Of a stretch of DNA of 64,000 bases, positions 25,760-35,617 are shown piece after piece; the first letter of the stretch is position 1, and each line of letters opens with the position of its first letter. Made by a program: the position numbers and the translations under genes. The notes under the pieces are model-generated. The model ran no database searches. It had not been told where the DNA came from and saw only the letters and a program-made list of their open reading frames with translations. Source of the stretch: Lepas anatifera (lineage: Eukaryota > Arthropoda > Thecostraca > Lepadidae); the NCBI GenBank assembly GCA_034440635.1, contig JAOTON010000772.1, positions 1,912,001 through 1,976,000 on the forward strand. The letters run 5' to 3'.

Positions 25760-26910
25760 GAATGCCTGCTGGGTCAGTGAAGTGTGACAACGGGGGTGCC
25801 GCCTGGGTCAGTAAGGTATGACAGCAAGGGTGCCGGCTGGGTCAGAAGATATGACAGCAGGGGTGCCGGCTGGGTCAGTGAGGTATGACAGCAGAGGTGC
25901 CGGCTGGGTCAGTGAGGTATAACAGCAGGGGTGCCGGCTGTGTCAGTAAGATATGACAGCAGGGGTGCCGGCTGGGTCAGTGAGGTATGACAGCAGGGGT
26001 GCCGGCTGGGTCAGTAAGATATGACAGCAGAGGTGCCGGCTGGGTCAGTGAGGTATAACAGCAGGGGTGCCGGCTGGGTCAGTAAGATATGACAGCAGGG
26101 GTGCCAGCTGGGTCAGTGAGGTATGACAGCAGGGGTGCCGGCTAGGTCAGTGAGGTATAACAGCAGGGTGCCGGCTGTGTCAGTAAGATATGACAGCAGG
26201 GGTGCCGGCTGGGTCAGTGAGGTATGACAGCAGGGGTGCCGGCTGGGTCAGTAAGATATGACAGCAGAGGTGCCGGCTGGGTCAGTGAGGTATAACAGCA
26301 GGGGTGCCGGCTGGGTCAGTAAGATATGACAGCAGGGGTGCCAGCTGGGTCAGTGAGGTATGACAGCAGGGGTGCCGGCTAGGTCAGTGAGGTATAACAG
26401 CAGGGGTGCCGGCTGTGTCAGTAAGATATGACAGCAGGGGTGCCGGCTGGGTCAGTGAGGTATGACAGCAGGGGTGCCGGCTAGGTCAGTGAGTTATAAC
26501 AGCAGGGGTGCCGGCTGTGTCAGTAAGATATGACAGCAGGGGTGCCGGCTGGGTCAGTGAGGTATGACAGCAGGGGTGCCGGCTGGGTCAGTAAGATATA
26601 ACAGCAGGGGTGCCGGCTGGGTCAGTGAGTATGACAGCAGTGGTGCTGGCTGGTCAGTTAAGTATGACAGCAGGGTGCTGGCTGGGTCAGTGAGTTATAA
26701 CAGCAGGGGTGCCGGCTGTGTCAGTAAGATATGACAGCAGGGTGCCGGCTGGGTCAGTGAGGTATGACAGCAGGGGTGCCGGCTGGGTCAGTAAGATATA
26801 ACAGCAGGGGTGCCGGCTGGGTCAGTGAAGTATGACAGCAGGGGTGCTGGCTGGGTCAGTGAAGTATGACAGCAGGGGTGCCGGCTAGGTCAGTCAGGTA
26901 TTACAGCAGG
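25760..26910. repeat. 34-bp minisatellite with higher-order structure
   Basis: About 33 copies of a 34-base unit, gggtcagtgaggtatgacag followed by caggggtgccggct. Variants fall into classes (gtgag/gtaag; ggtat/agata; atgac/ataac; ggctggg/ggctagg/ggctgtg). The order of variants itself repeats. The 'cagagg' variant recurs 237 bases apart (26031 and 26268), and the 'ccagct' variant likewise (26101 and 26338). That equals seven units minus one deleted base. The array starts immediately after the palindromic element. Frames across it are repeat artefacts. Confidence 0.95.
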
Positions 26911-29200
26911 GGTGTCGAGCGGGGCAATCAGCGCACCTGCTGTGGGTATCGATCCACACCAACTGGGTCAGACCCAGGCCGCGGCTATCACCACCCGCCG
27001 GGAGCAGTGCCAGTCTGTCGCCAGAGGCACCGACAGCGGGGGCCAGCCCCAGCGAACGGCCAACATCACCAGCGTTACCACTCTATCATTGTATTACATC
27101 TCTATCATAACCCAGGTGTGTTCCAAACTTGATGTGGAGTTGCTTCAATAGCCCGTTCTAGGAAGATCAATTGGGTTATATATGGCGTCCTACCCCGCCC
27201 CTGCCCCAGTAAAAAGAGGGTAGCGCGACACTGTTCATTATCAGGACGTCAGTCGGCACCCTCCCACCAAACCACACCAGTGACAGGCGCGGGGCTCACT
27301 TCCGCCTGAGCTGCTCTCCAGCGCGAGGGGGACCGGGCAGCACGCATACTGGAACACGCACGGGAGCTGCCACGAGCTGAACAAGAACAGCGAAACCAAA
27401 ACGAAACATAAAAATATATCAAACGCAGCGCGACAAAAGGTGTTTGAGGTCGTTTTATATGACACGCAATACCAAGCCTTCAGTTCGTTGAGAAGAGTGA
27501 CCGCGGGATAAGGCTGCGACACTATGTCCTCTAGCTTTGTTAAGCGCATGCATACGGGTCGTTCGGAACCACACTGGGGTCGTTATTTTGCCCCCCCCTC
27601 TGAAGAACTCCTGGCTGCACCTCTGGTCAGTGCAGTTGACTTTCCAGGCATGTGCAGAATGGTTCGGAGCGCGGTAGCCGTGTTGGCGCCGAGGGGAGCC
27701 GGGTTATGGCACCGAAATCGACCGGCCGCGGCACGCCAGTCCCCGGTAACCGGCGTTGAAGACGTCACCAACGCCAACCGGGCACCGCCGCCGAGGTGAA
27801 AGGACGGGTGGTTCTGGTGGAGGGGTGGCCGGACTGGGGCACAGACACTGCCCACCTTTACAGCTGACTGCACAGAGCCGCGAAACTGAGAACAATAGTC
27901 CCAACCAATAAATTTGGACGCAAGCTACACAATGTATCGTCTAGCCTACCAGCAAAATGAATATGTAAATATATACACGTGAAGTCAGAATCGGCTGAAG
28001 TGAATAATTTCACTTCATATATTCAAGTGACTTGAATGACGAATGTTTCATCTGCACAAGGAAGTTGGCACCCTTAATTTCGTATCCAGTACGCTCGTCT
28101 TTACTCCGAAACGACATAAAAGTTGATCCCGAGCGCAGTCGTAAACTCGTGGGGTCCACTTTGTTCATAGCCGTTCCTGGTGCCAGTGCCTCTTTCAGCG
28201 GTTTCCAGCCAACTGGTCCTGGCTCGGTGGGCTTTATGTGCATACAACTCGATGCGATTCAATACCGTTCCCAGGCTGTTTACGGTGTTCACGGCTGGGA
28301 AAGCGGTTCGTTAAGTAATTACGTCAGAGAAACGAACCACCGAGCAACATAGCAACCGCATGGCCCTGGTTGCCATGGCGACACAAGTTGCACCCGACCA
28401 CTTCATCGGTCAAACAAACGAGGCACCCGTCTGTATTCGACGCCGGACATTTCCCACCGGAGCTAACTTAGAACTCAGCGCTGCGCGGCCTCCCGTGATC
28501 CACGATTTGCGGCCCAGCTATATCATCCAGAACGACGACAAATTTCAGCCAACGGCCCAACGGTTCTCCAAAGGGTTCACAGCTATCAGCAGAAGAACTA
28601 ATGGTCCCTTTGAAGAGTTGTTGCAGCGCCTCGCTTTACAGTTACACCAGAGGAACACGACAGCACGATAGTCTTTTGAGTATTGCTGTAAAGTTCATAC
28701 ATACTACTATCAGCACGGACTAACGCATATGGTACCAGATCAAAGCAGAACAAATAGTTCCATTGCGAGGTGATTACTTATTCATATGAAACTCCTGGTT
28801 TACTTGATATCCGTCACCAAGGGGTACAAAATTAGACCTGCGGTTTCAGAAAAGGAATCACACGGTCAGTAAGAATGTAGACATGGATTTCGCTACACTT
28901 CCACAATGCACCACCAATACATGTATTTCACGGCTACTACATTTTGAAAAACACTGCAACGTCTAAATGACTCAGTTCTATCATCTCCAACAGAAAGGAC
29001 GCGCACATGTACCGGTCTGAGGCCGAATTTAATAGTGAGACCACCCAGACCTAAGAAATCAGCGAACCGAGCAGAGAGCACGGGGCTAAGAAAGATTCAT
29101 CCAATTCAGGGGCCGGATTCGAACAGAATTTAGGCCAGTAAAGATAAAATGCTCAGGTTTGGGTTCAGATATGCCCATGTTCGTTATACCAATATTGCAC
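26911..29200. other. No gene recognised (inside or downstream of the MAP3K1-like gene)
   Basis: If the MAP3K1-like gene continues leftwards, this region lies in its next intron. The exon expected next should carry the CxC...CxH part of the SWIM motif; I did not find it. A minus-strand frame at 28243-28010 (77 codons) looks moderately coding-like but matches nothing I know and lacks clear splice borders. Confidence 0.4.
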
Positions 29201-29214
29201 GGCTTAGACTGGCG

Positions 29215-29216
<2 letters not shown>

Positions 29217-29278
<62 letters not shown>

Positions 29279-29300
29279 TGGTGTGTGTGTGTGTGTTGTT
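29217..29300. repeat. (GT)n microsatellite followed by T-rich tract
   Basis: An almost pure GT run begins at 29217 and degrades into tgg-interrupted GT and then a T/G-rich tract to about 29340. Confidence 0.95.
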
Positions 29301-29634
29301 TTGTTTGTTTGGTGTGTTTTTTTTTTGTTGTTTTTTTTGGTTTGGGTCTTGTGCGTGCTGCTGCGTTGTTTTTTGCTCACTCTGTTAGACTGAGGCTTCA
29401 CTTTACATTTTCGGGTTCAAAAATACAACAATCAACAAAACCGTCTCACGCCCCGGACAGCCGATAATTCGGCATCAAAAATATATCGGTATATCGCAAT
29501 ATCAGTCCATATCTGGCAAGCTTTGAAGCGCCGTCTGGTGCCGATGACGCTAACCAGACGACAGGCCTCCCCTCTGAAATCCCTCGCTGAAATTCTAAAC
29601 CACCGCCACGAGGCAGAGCAGAGGACGGGCTCAC

Positions 29635-29811
29635 CTGAGGTCCCAGCGTGACCCGGTACTGGTGCGCCGGACTGTCCGTGGCCAGCAGGAAGCTGTGGGG
29701 CGTCGGCTGCTCCAGCAGGTACAGCCGCGCCCGCTCCATCTTCTGCAGCCGGCGCAGCAGCGCCTCTGGCGGCGGCGCCGGCGAACTGGCCGCCGCTGGG
29801 CTGGAGTCTCG
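29635..29811 (-). CDS. MAP3K1: MAP3K1 (MEKK1)-like, internal exon with start of the SWIM domain
   Basis: MEKK1 is a cytoplasmic MAP kinase kinase kinase feeding JNK/ERK/p38 modules. It also has N-terminal SWIM and PHD/RING-like ubiquitin-ligase domains. The exon follows a pyrimidine-rich acceptor (ttgttcgcag) at 29812 and ends at a GTGAGC donor; both borders are phase 0 (59 codons). The first 17 residues are Ser/Ala/Pro-rich, then residues 24-59 read through MERARLYLLEQ, HSFLLATDSP and QYRVTLGPQ. This is the beta-strand block directly before the zinc-binding CxC...CxH of vertebrate MAP3K1, where I recall ARLYLLQQ..PNSFLIGGDSP..KYRVFIGPQ. Codon use is strongly G/C-ending. The zinc ligands must be on the next exon, not found in this window. 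Another SWIM protein cannot be wholly excluded. Confidence 0.8.
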
Positions 29812-31317
29812 CTGCGAACAAACACACGCGGGTCGTCAAGGAGACTAGACGGTTCAAAATTATGTTTCTGGACAACGCAATTACGACACAGAACTCGAAC
29901 GGAGTATTGTGTCAGATGTGATATCAGAACGTTTTTGTGTGTTATAACAGGCACAGGCATACTAGAAAGCAGGTATACTAAAGCAAGTATACTAGAAAAA
30001 ACCTTACAGGAGAAACAATCTCGATTTAAAGCCACCAAATTACGGTTCGGATCTACTAGTATCAAGTCCTGGGACTCGCCATCATCTAATGGGGTCAAGG
30101 TACAGCAAAAGTAAATTTCCCTTACCAAAGGATGTAAGCGGGAAAACGATGGTCTTTAAGAGCAAACGGATTTGGCTACAGCACATGCAACCTTTTGCAC
30201 CTAATATTTGACGGCTTTATCTAATCCAGTTCTAGAAGACCACAGAAAACTGATAATATCATCAAAACGTCCGTTAGTTAGCGTTCGATGATACCCGGTC
30301 TAAAGGGTCCGATCCAGGACGCCCATCTTTAAACCCACACTTTGTTTTGCAGTGATCATTTCAATCGCTCATTTATCAATACAGTTTCACCCTCTGAATA
30401 CAATAACGCCGCATCAGCACCTCAGTTCGCCCACCACGCTCCGCCCACGCGGACGTTATAAGAGTGGGGCACAGCCAGCAGAGTCAGGTGCTTTGGACGT
30501 ATGGCGTCAGCGCGGGGTTCAGCAGTAGGCGATCTTATGAAGGCAGCGTCAGCGGGAGTGTGGGCGTTGGCTCGGCTGTGTCAGGCGCACCCTGCACAGT
30601 GCACGGCCCTCCCCGTATCAGCCAGATCCGATTGCCACCGCGTATCGAGATAACGGCACTGGACAGACTGCGTCGGACCCAAGACCACTCCACCCCGTCT
30701 GGTTGGAGCACGTCCCGCTCACGGAGATGACGGTCCTTTCCTCACATCGCACCATCTGGCTGAAACGTCCCGCTCTGGGTCAGAGGCTAGTTTGACCTCC
30801 CGTCTGGCAGCTGCGGTCCGCCGGGTTCTTCTTTGGTGGCCTCTGAGTATAGCCGGCAGTGACGGTGACATCACACTGTCACCCAACTTCTACAGTCGAG
30901 CGCTTTGGTGATGACTTAGCCCCATAACACGACGCGAACGGCACTAACGCTGCGCCAAGGTCGTCTCGTGCTAGCTCATGGCTGAGAACCTGCAGGATTG
31001 GTAGAAGATACCGGCTCAGACGAGGACCGGGATGTTTGGTGGCGATGTTGTAACGGTTTGGGGTGCTAACGGGACCGCAGCTGCATCTCGGTAGAGGTCT
31101 AGACGGGACACTGCCCTGAGAGATGGACAGGCTATCCATCCGTGCAGCATTACTGGGCGGGCCAAGACAGGACATCGTCCTGGGAGATGGACACGATATC
31201 CACCCCTGCAGCGGCATAGCTGGCTAGTGCCAGATAGAGGAGATGTCAGGACAGAACAGGACACTGCCAACATCTGTTGTCCGCAATTGTCAACTGCTGT
31301 CACCAGCTCCTGTTGTT
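29812..31317. other. Intron of MAP3K1-like gene; no other feature
   Basis: Part of the inferred 5.6-kb intron (29812-35455). A TATA-like ttataaga at about 30455 precedes GC-rich DNA on the plus strand, but no supported exon follows. Confidence 0.4.
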
Positions 31318-32243
31318 GTTAACACGCGCACTGGAGGGGGGGCTCGGAGGCCCCCACCTGTTTTTCCGAGGTGGTCGGAGAACCGCTCGTAACCAAAACA
31401 CGATATTTTGCCACATTAAACAGAATTTAATAGCGCTTCGACTGGTGAAGATTTTTTGGAAATCGGTCGAAATTTTTTTAACTTATAGGCTTTTAAAGTC
31501 AGACCTGCATTTTGAGATCGCCGTAATCGCGCGGTCGGACCAGTTAGCCTGCATTGGAGACCGAGTGGTGAAGTCCTAACACCATATAACCGGGATCATA
31601 TGTCAAGGTCACCTCACATGAAGGTCAAGGTCAAGGTCAAAGGTCACAGGTCAAGGTCATATCTGCACTTTCAAGGTCACTGACCACAGTGCTTCCGGTC
31701 AAATGACGTTACCCGGTCTGACGTACATTATGGTATGACGTCATCGATTAGGTACTCCAACACCAAGGTCGAGGTCAAAGGGCAAGGTCAAAGGTCATTT
31801 GCAAAGGTCAATCCTCATTTCCCGCCAAACAGTGGCTATAGTGTTAGTCAAAGTGTATATTATAAGTTGTATACTATATTGTGACCTTACAGGTCAATGA
31901 CCTTGAATGACCTTGACCCCAAAATTGAAGGAAAGGCTCTTTGAGACCTTCTCTATATGACCCTGGTCCGCCTTTAACTTATTCCTGCCATTTTCCCGCA
32001 TAATCACGGCATTTACCAGTCGGTCCCCAGCATGGCCAAGTTTTGACCTTTATGACCTCGTTTGACCTTGAAGATATTGACCTAGGTCAATAAAAATTGG
32101 TCATGATGTAAATCACTATAACCCCCACCCACCTTTCCAATTTCGTTTTTCTATGCCTCTTAGTTTCCGAGATCTTAGGGGCCTACCAGGCCCCCTCCAG
32201 TGCGCGTTAGTGCCAGACCCCCCTTCCAGTGCGGGTGTTAACA
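31318..32243. mobile_element. TTAA-bordered element, copy C, packed with AGGTCA sites
   Basis: The left end reads TTAAcacgcgcactggaggg. The right end, on the minus strand from 32242, reads TTAAcacccgcactggaagg. This gives about 22 bases of terminal inverted repeat with two mismatches and TTAA at both borders. There is no ORF inside. I count about twenty AGGTCA or TGACCT hexamers between 31600 and 32090, several as tcaaggtca. One run holds six in close succession near 31620-31660. The ends and length (926 bp) link it to copies A and B. Confidence 0.7.
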
Positions 32244-32589
32244 AGACAACAGCAACGACGCCTCTGCAAACATGGACACCTTCGGGAGCTGAGTCGGCTG
32301 GCGTAACGGCCGGTGATAGAAAAGTTATCTTTGCGGGGTGGACCGTCTTCGAGACCGATGTAGAGCCGACACAGCTACAACGGCCCGAGCTGCCCGGGCG
32401 GTCAGGCAGGACCAGGCTCTGTCGTCTCAGACCACCGCAGTCGCGGTCGACGGTCCGACGCGCACCGTATTTGGCGCTAGCGCGCTGTATCTGATGGCCC
32501 TGAGGAGCAGCCCTGTCGCAATCCGGCGGCACGCAGGCCACGGCGGCAGCCTTGGCGCCCCCATACCCGGAACAGCGGCGCGCCATGGG

Positions 32590-32916
32590 CACTGGGGCCA
32601 GCGGGCAGCCTCCAGCGCACGTGAGCCGAATGTCCAGCAGCGGCGGCGGCGGCGCGTACGTCGGGTCCAGGGCGGCCGTCCCGTCCACTTCATGGCACTG
32701 GTAGGCAGACACAAGATGTCTACTTCGGGCCCGGTAGGGCTTCTTAGAGATTTTGCCAGAGGATTGCGATTTCACCTTAATGGAATCCACTGTACACTGA
32801 AGTCCCGCATTCTTGAACTCTGGGTTCCTCCGAGAGGTCCATCGTGTTCCTCTACACGATCTAGAGGAAGCAGTTGGCAGAATACCCAAATGACGTATGA
32901 CAACATCAAAACGCAA
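32590..32916 (-). pseudogene. Possible Myb/SANT-like domain remnant (Harbinger-type accessory ORF)
   Basis: On the minus strand the first 100 codons of a 266-codon frame contain EFKNAGLQCTVDSIKVKSQ and later CHEVDGTAAL and PTYAPPPPLLD. This order resembles Myb/SANT-like DNA-binding proteins of Harbinger transposons and their host relatives: a helix with C/N-T-x-x-S/Q-x-x-x-K-I/V-K, then a 'E.D..L...P...PP.L.D' linker. The rest of the frame runs into copy C and is not credible. The match is by eye and weak. It may be a fossil or a chance frame in GC-rich DNA. Confidence 0.3.
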
Positions 32917-33010
32917 GTGGATCGTGATAATAGCTAAAAATATTTTTGTTTCAAATGCTTCAAAAGATCAAAAACAAAAACAACAATGTTACCCTTGCCC
33001 TCCTATTGGG

Positions 33011-33220
33011 TCTGGGTGGCGCAGTCGTTTAGCGAGCGCATTCGGCGCGGCCCGTGGTACTCTGCATATTTGACGAAGGTTACGGGTTCGAGCCCACCCA
33101 GAGACAAGATTTTGCCCCTTACCCTAGTTCGAGTCCAGCTTGCTCCCCTTTCCTTTCCAACATGATATGACCTCAGTAGTCGGTGAGTCGTTAACTCCCA
33201 AAATAATCATGGTTGCCTTC
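33011..33220 (+). mobile_element. tRNA-derived SINE (TCTGGGTG family), copy 2
   Basis: The head begins tctgggtggcgcagtcgttt and ends ttcgagcccacccaga, so the outer eight bases pair perfectly. The A box is tggcgcagtcg and the B box is gggttcgagccc. The body includes tatgacctcagtagtcggtg and gagtcgttaactcccaa, as in the copy at 21550. The extra length between the A and B boxes and the long body rule out a working tRNA gene. Confidence 0.75.
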
Positions 33221-35344
33221 CCATGCAAATGTATTTCCCTTCGCTCGTGGAAGAATGACATCGTGATTCCTCACTGTCACGTCACGCAACAAACAATCAC
33301 TTATTCAGTCAGTCACTGCAAAGGGCAAAAGGGTCCACGGCAGCGCAGTGCCGGGCGCCGCTCCCTGGTGCGGATTGGCCCGATAACCACGGCATGCACC
33401 TGAAGTGAGCGGCAGGACCCGATTACGCCGGAGTAATCAGTACAGAATCCAGCCTCAGTGCAAGGTGGGGCCTCCATTGTGGCCTAGCCGTCACGCCACC
33501 ACTGTGGCATGTCAGCAGCTGCTACAGCACGGCAAAAACGGCACCGTCCACTTCCCGGCCTTTCTCATATTTTTGGACACACACTTAACAGAGCGGGCAA
33601 AAAGCTCCACGTGGAATCTCGAGGATGCCACTCTTGGCACCTGCCCGCATCTTCCCACCAGGGGCATGCATGGGACCGAGATCGGAGTGGTAGTTATGGA
33701 CGGGACACAATCAGGCTAGCTTCACTCGAGACGAAATTTGCCGAGCTCCATTCCAGACGAGATGGAGTGGTACCGCTTTGTTTCTAAAAATGACCCAACA
33801 AAAAACGGGGCGGGCCGGCACTGGACCCCTGACCGGACACATTTTCCACTACGGAATGAGACGAGATAGATTTGAATGAGATGGAATGGAATGGTAGCTG
33901 GAATATCACCCCATCTGACCTCTCCTTCCCACGAACCGCCGCCGTGCAACCGATGGCGGGGGGAGGTTCGCCCGATAGTGCCGACAGATAAGGCCGTAAA
34001 ACAGCGCGCAGTACACGCTACGATGACTACCGGCCCACGATAACAGTCCGCGGCGGGGAAAAACGGGTCTGCTGCTGGCAGAGGCTGGGTCGGGTCTCGT
34101 CTGGGAGCTTTCCCCCTCAGCCGTCAGTCATGGCAGTGTCCTTCCCGGGGCGTGAGAGCGTGCCCACAATGCAGATTTGGCGTTGTGGTGATTTACATCG
34201 TTTGAGCCGGTCTGGCCTTGCTATCACTGGATCCACCCATGAGAGTGGGGTGGTGACCACCTGAGACCGCATAACGATGAGCAGGGAGGGGTGGGCGTAA
34301 CTTTGTCGGTTAATTTGTCGCAGGGTGTTTCTGGAACGCATAACTTGGCTGAGATACATTGAAGCTACTACTTCTTTGCCGGTTGATTCTGCCCAGAATT
34401 CAACCTTTTTAGCATACAATGATTAGGACCTTCAAAACTCTTTTGAATCCATGGGGAGCCCTTCATTCCATTGCCCCCTCGCCCCTCCCCACAGTTTTAA
34501 TTTCTATTCAACTTGTCAGCTTGATGGCAGTTGGGTATGCCCATTGGACCATCGAATTAGCACCACTAATGAGAAGGGCGGCCGGTTGGACCGCACTATC
34601 TCATGAATTGCACCATTAACCGACCACCAAGCACCCAGAAGGGTGCCGCGGCCCGCACGCGCCCAGAAGCACCTGCTGGCGACCGCAGTCTCCCGGGCGT
34701 TCCACACCGTCACATCAGTGACGACAACAGATGACGATTACCAGTGCCGGTTCAAACCATTCCCACTCAGAGCCAGGCACTCTCCCCTTAGGACAGGCTC
34801 AGACTCACCTCGTAAACGCAAACTGACACGGGAACCCAGTATTTGTCTTGTGTAAGACTTGGTCGATAACCAACAACTTTTAATTCATTTAACTCAGGGA
34901 ACGACTTCACATAGCTGGACTAAGTTTTCATTCACAAAGCCTACAAAAAAAAACAGTCTTACTCATACCAGGGAGCAAAAATTACTTCTGAAGCCCGGTA
35001 AAAGCTTTGCCTCCGCACCAAGCCATCGAGCCATGCAGTTCCAGCTTTTGTGGATATTATGAGCGGGAAACACTGGCATCAGACTGCTGATAAAAGTCTC
35101 GGAAGTGCTTAACACTGATAGGACTCTTCTTCCTTAACGGGTGTCACCAAAAGGACATGTTGAAATGAAAATTCCATGAAAACAAAACTTGCTATTATTG
35201 TATTACCGGCTTTCCAGGCATCGGCTTCATTATACCTGGTCCCTGCTCACACACAGTTCTATTCTGCATTATGACGGGACGAACGGTATAATTCTAAACT
35301 CCTGATAAGCACAATCGATCGGGTCATAATGTAAACCGTAAACG
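33221..35344. other. Intronic sequence, no gene recognised
   Basis: No supported exon. Around 33730-33900 the motif gagatggaatgg/ccattccagacgagatgg recurs on both strands, possibly a small decayed palindromic element. Confidence 0.35.
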
Positions 35345-35435
35345 GCCCGGCGCCGTGGGATTCGAACCCACGCTACGCCGTGTTGTCCAGCTTGCTAACT
35401 GGCACTGAAGCTACTGAGCCATTGGCCACTCCTCA
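35345..35435 (-). mobile_element. tRNA-like SINE head
   Basis: The minus strand carries a T-arm gtgggttcgaatcccac and an A-box-like tggctcagtagc. The 7 bases after the T-arm do not pair with the 5' side, and the D-arm/anticodon part is too long. This is therefore a tRNA-derived repeat and not a gene. It lies about 20 bases inside the intron, next to the exon 35456-35617. Confidence 0.55.
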
Positions 35436-35455
35436 TACCATAATAAATGGCTTAC

Positions 35456-35617
35456 CGAGTTGGCGCCGGCAGCGGCGGCGGCGGTGGTGGAGGAGAGCGG
35501 GACTGAATCGCCGGCGCGCCGCGTTGGCCGCCGCGCGGGCCTGCGCTCGGAGCCTGCCTCGTCGTCGCCCTTTGTCGAGCCGGGCCGGGCCAGCGCCGCC
35601 AGCAGCGTGCGCGCCGT
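35456..35617 (-). CDS. MAP3K1: MAP3K1-like, low-complexity exon before the SWIM exon
   Basis: On the minus strand a clear acceptor (cctctattgcag) precedes 162 bases that end at a GTAAGC donor. Both borders are phase 0, like the exons on either side, so they join without a frame change. The 54 residues start TARTLLAALARPG, then become Arg/Ser/Ala-rich and end in a poly-Ala run (TTAAAAAGANS). This fits the long disordered N-terminal region that precedes SWIM in MEKK1. No domain is visible, so the assignment rests on strand, phase, splice quality and position between the two other exons. A different frame across the same exon is open but would not match the phase of the SWIM exon. Confidence 0.55.

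Noticed and set aside
25760..26910. CRISPR-like regular repeat array
   Set aside because: Units are directly adjacent with no unique spacers and show graded variants. It is a eukaryotic minisatellite.
28010..28243. Possible 77-codon exon on the minus strand
   Set aside because: Some coding-like texture, but no known motif, no clear splice borders, and an overlapping 106-codon frame on the other strand.
29149..29467. Cys/Val-rich ORFs
   Set aside because: They are translations of the (GT)n microsatellite.
32116..32590. C-terminal part of the 266-codon minus-strand ORF
   Set aside because: It runs into the right end of a TTAA element. Only the N-terminal third shows any domain-like pattern.
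33011..33095. tRNA gene
   Set aside because: The acceptor-stem pairing and B box are good, but the region between the boxes is too long and the sequence continues into a SINE body with a second copy elsewhere.
35345..35435. tRNA gene on the minus strand
   Set aside because: A fine T-arm, but the 3' acceptor half has no 5' partner and the D/anticodon region does not fold.
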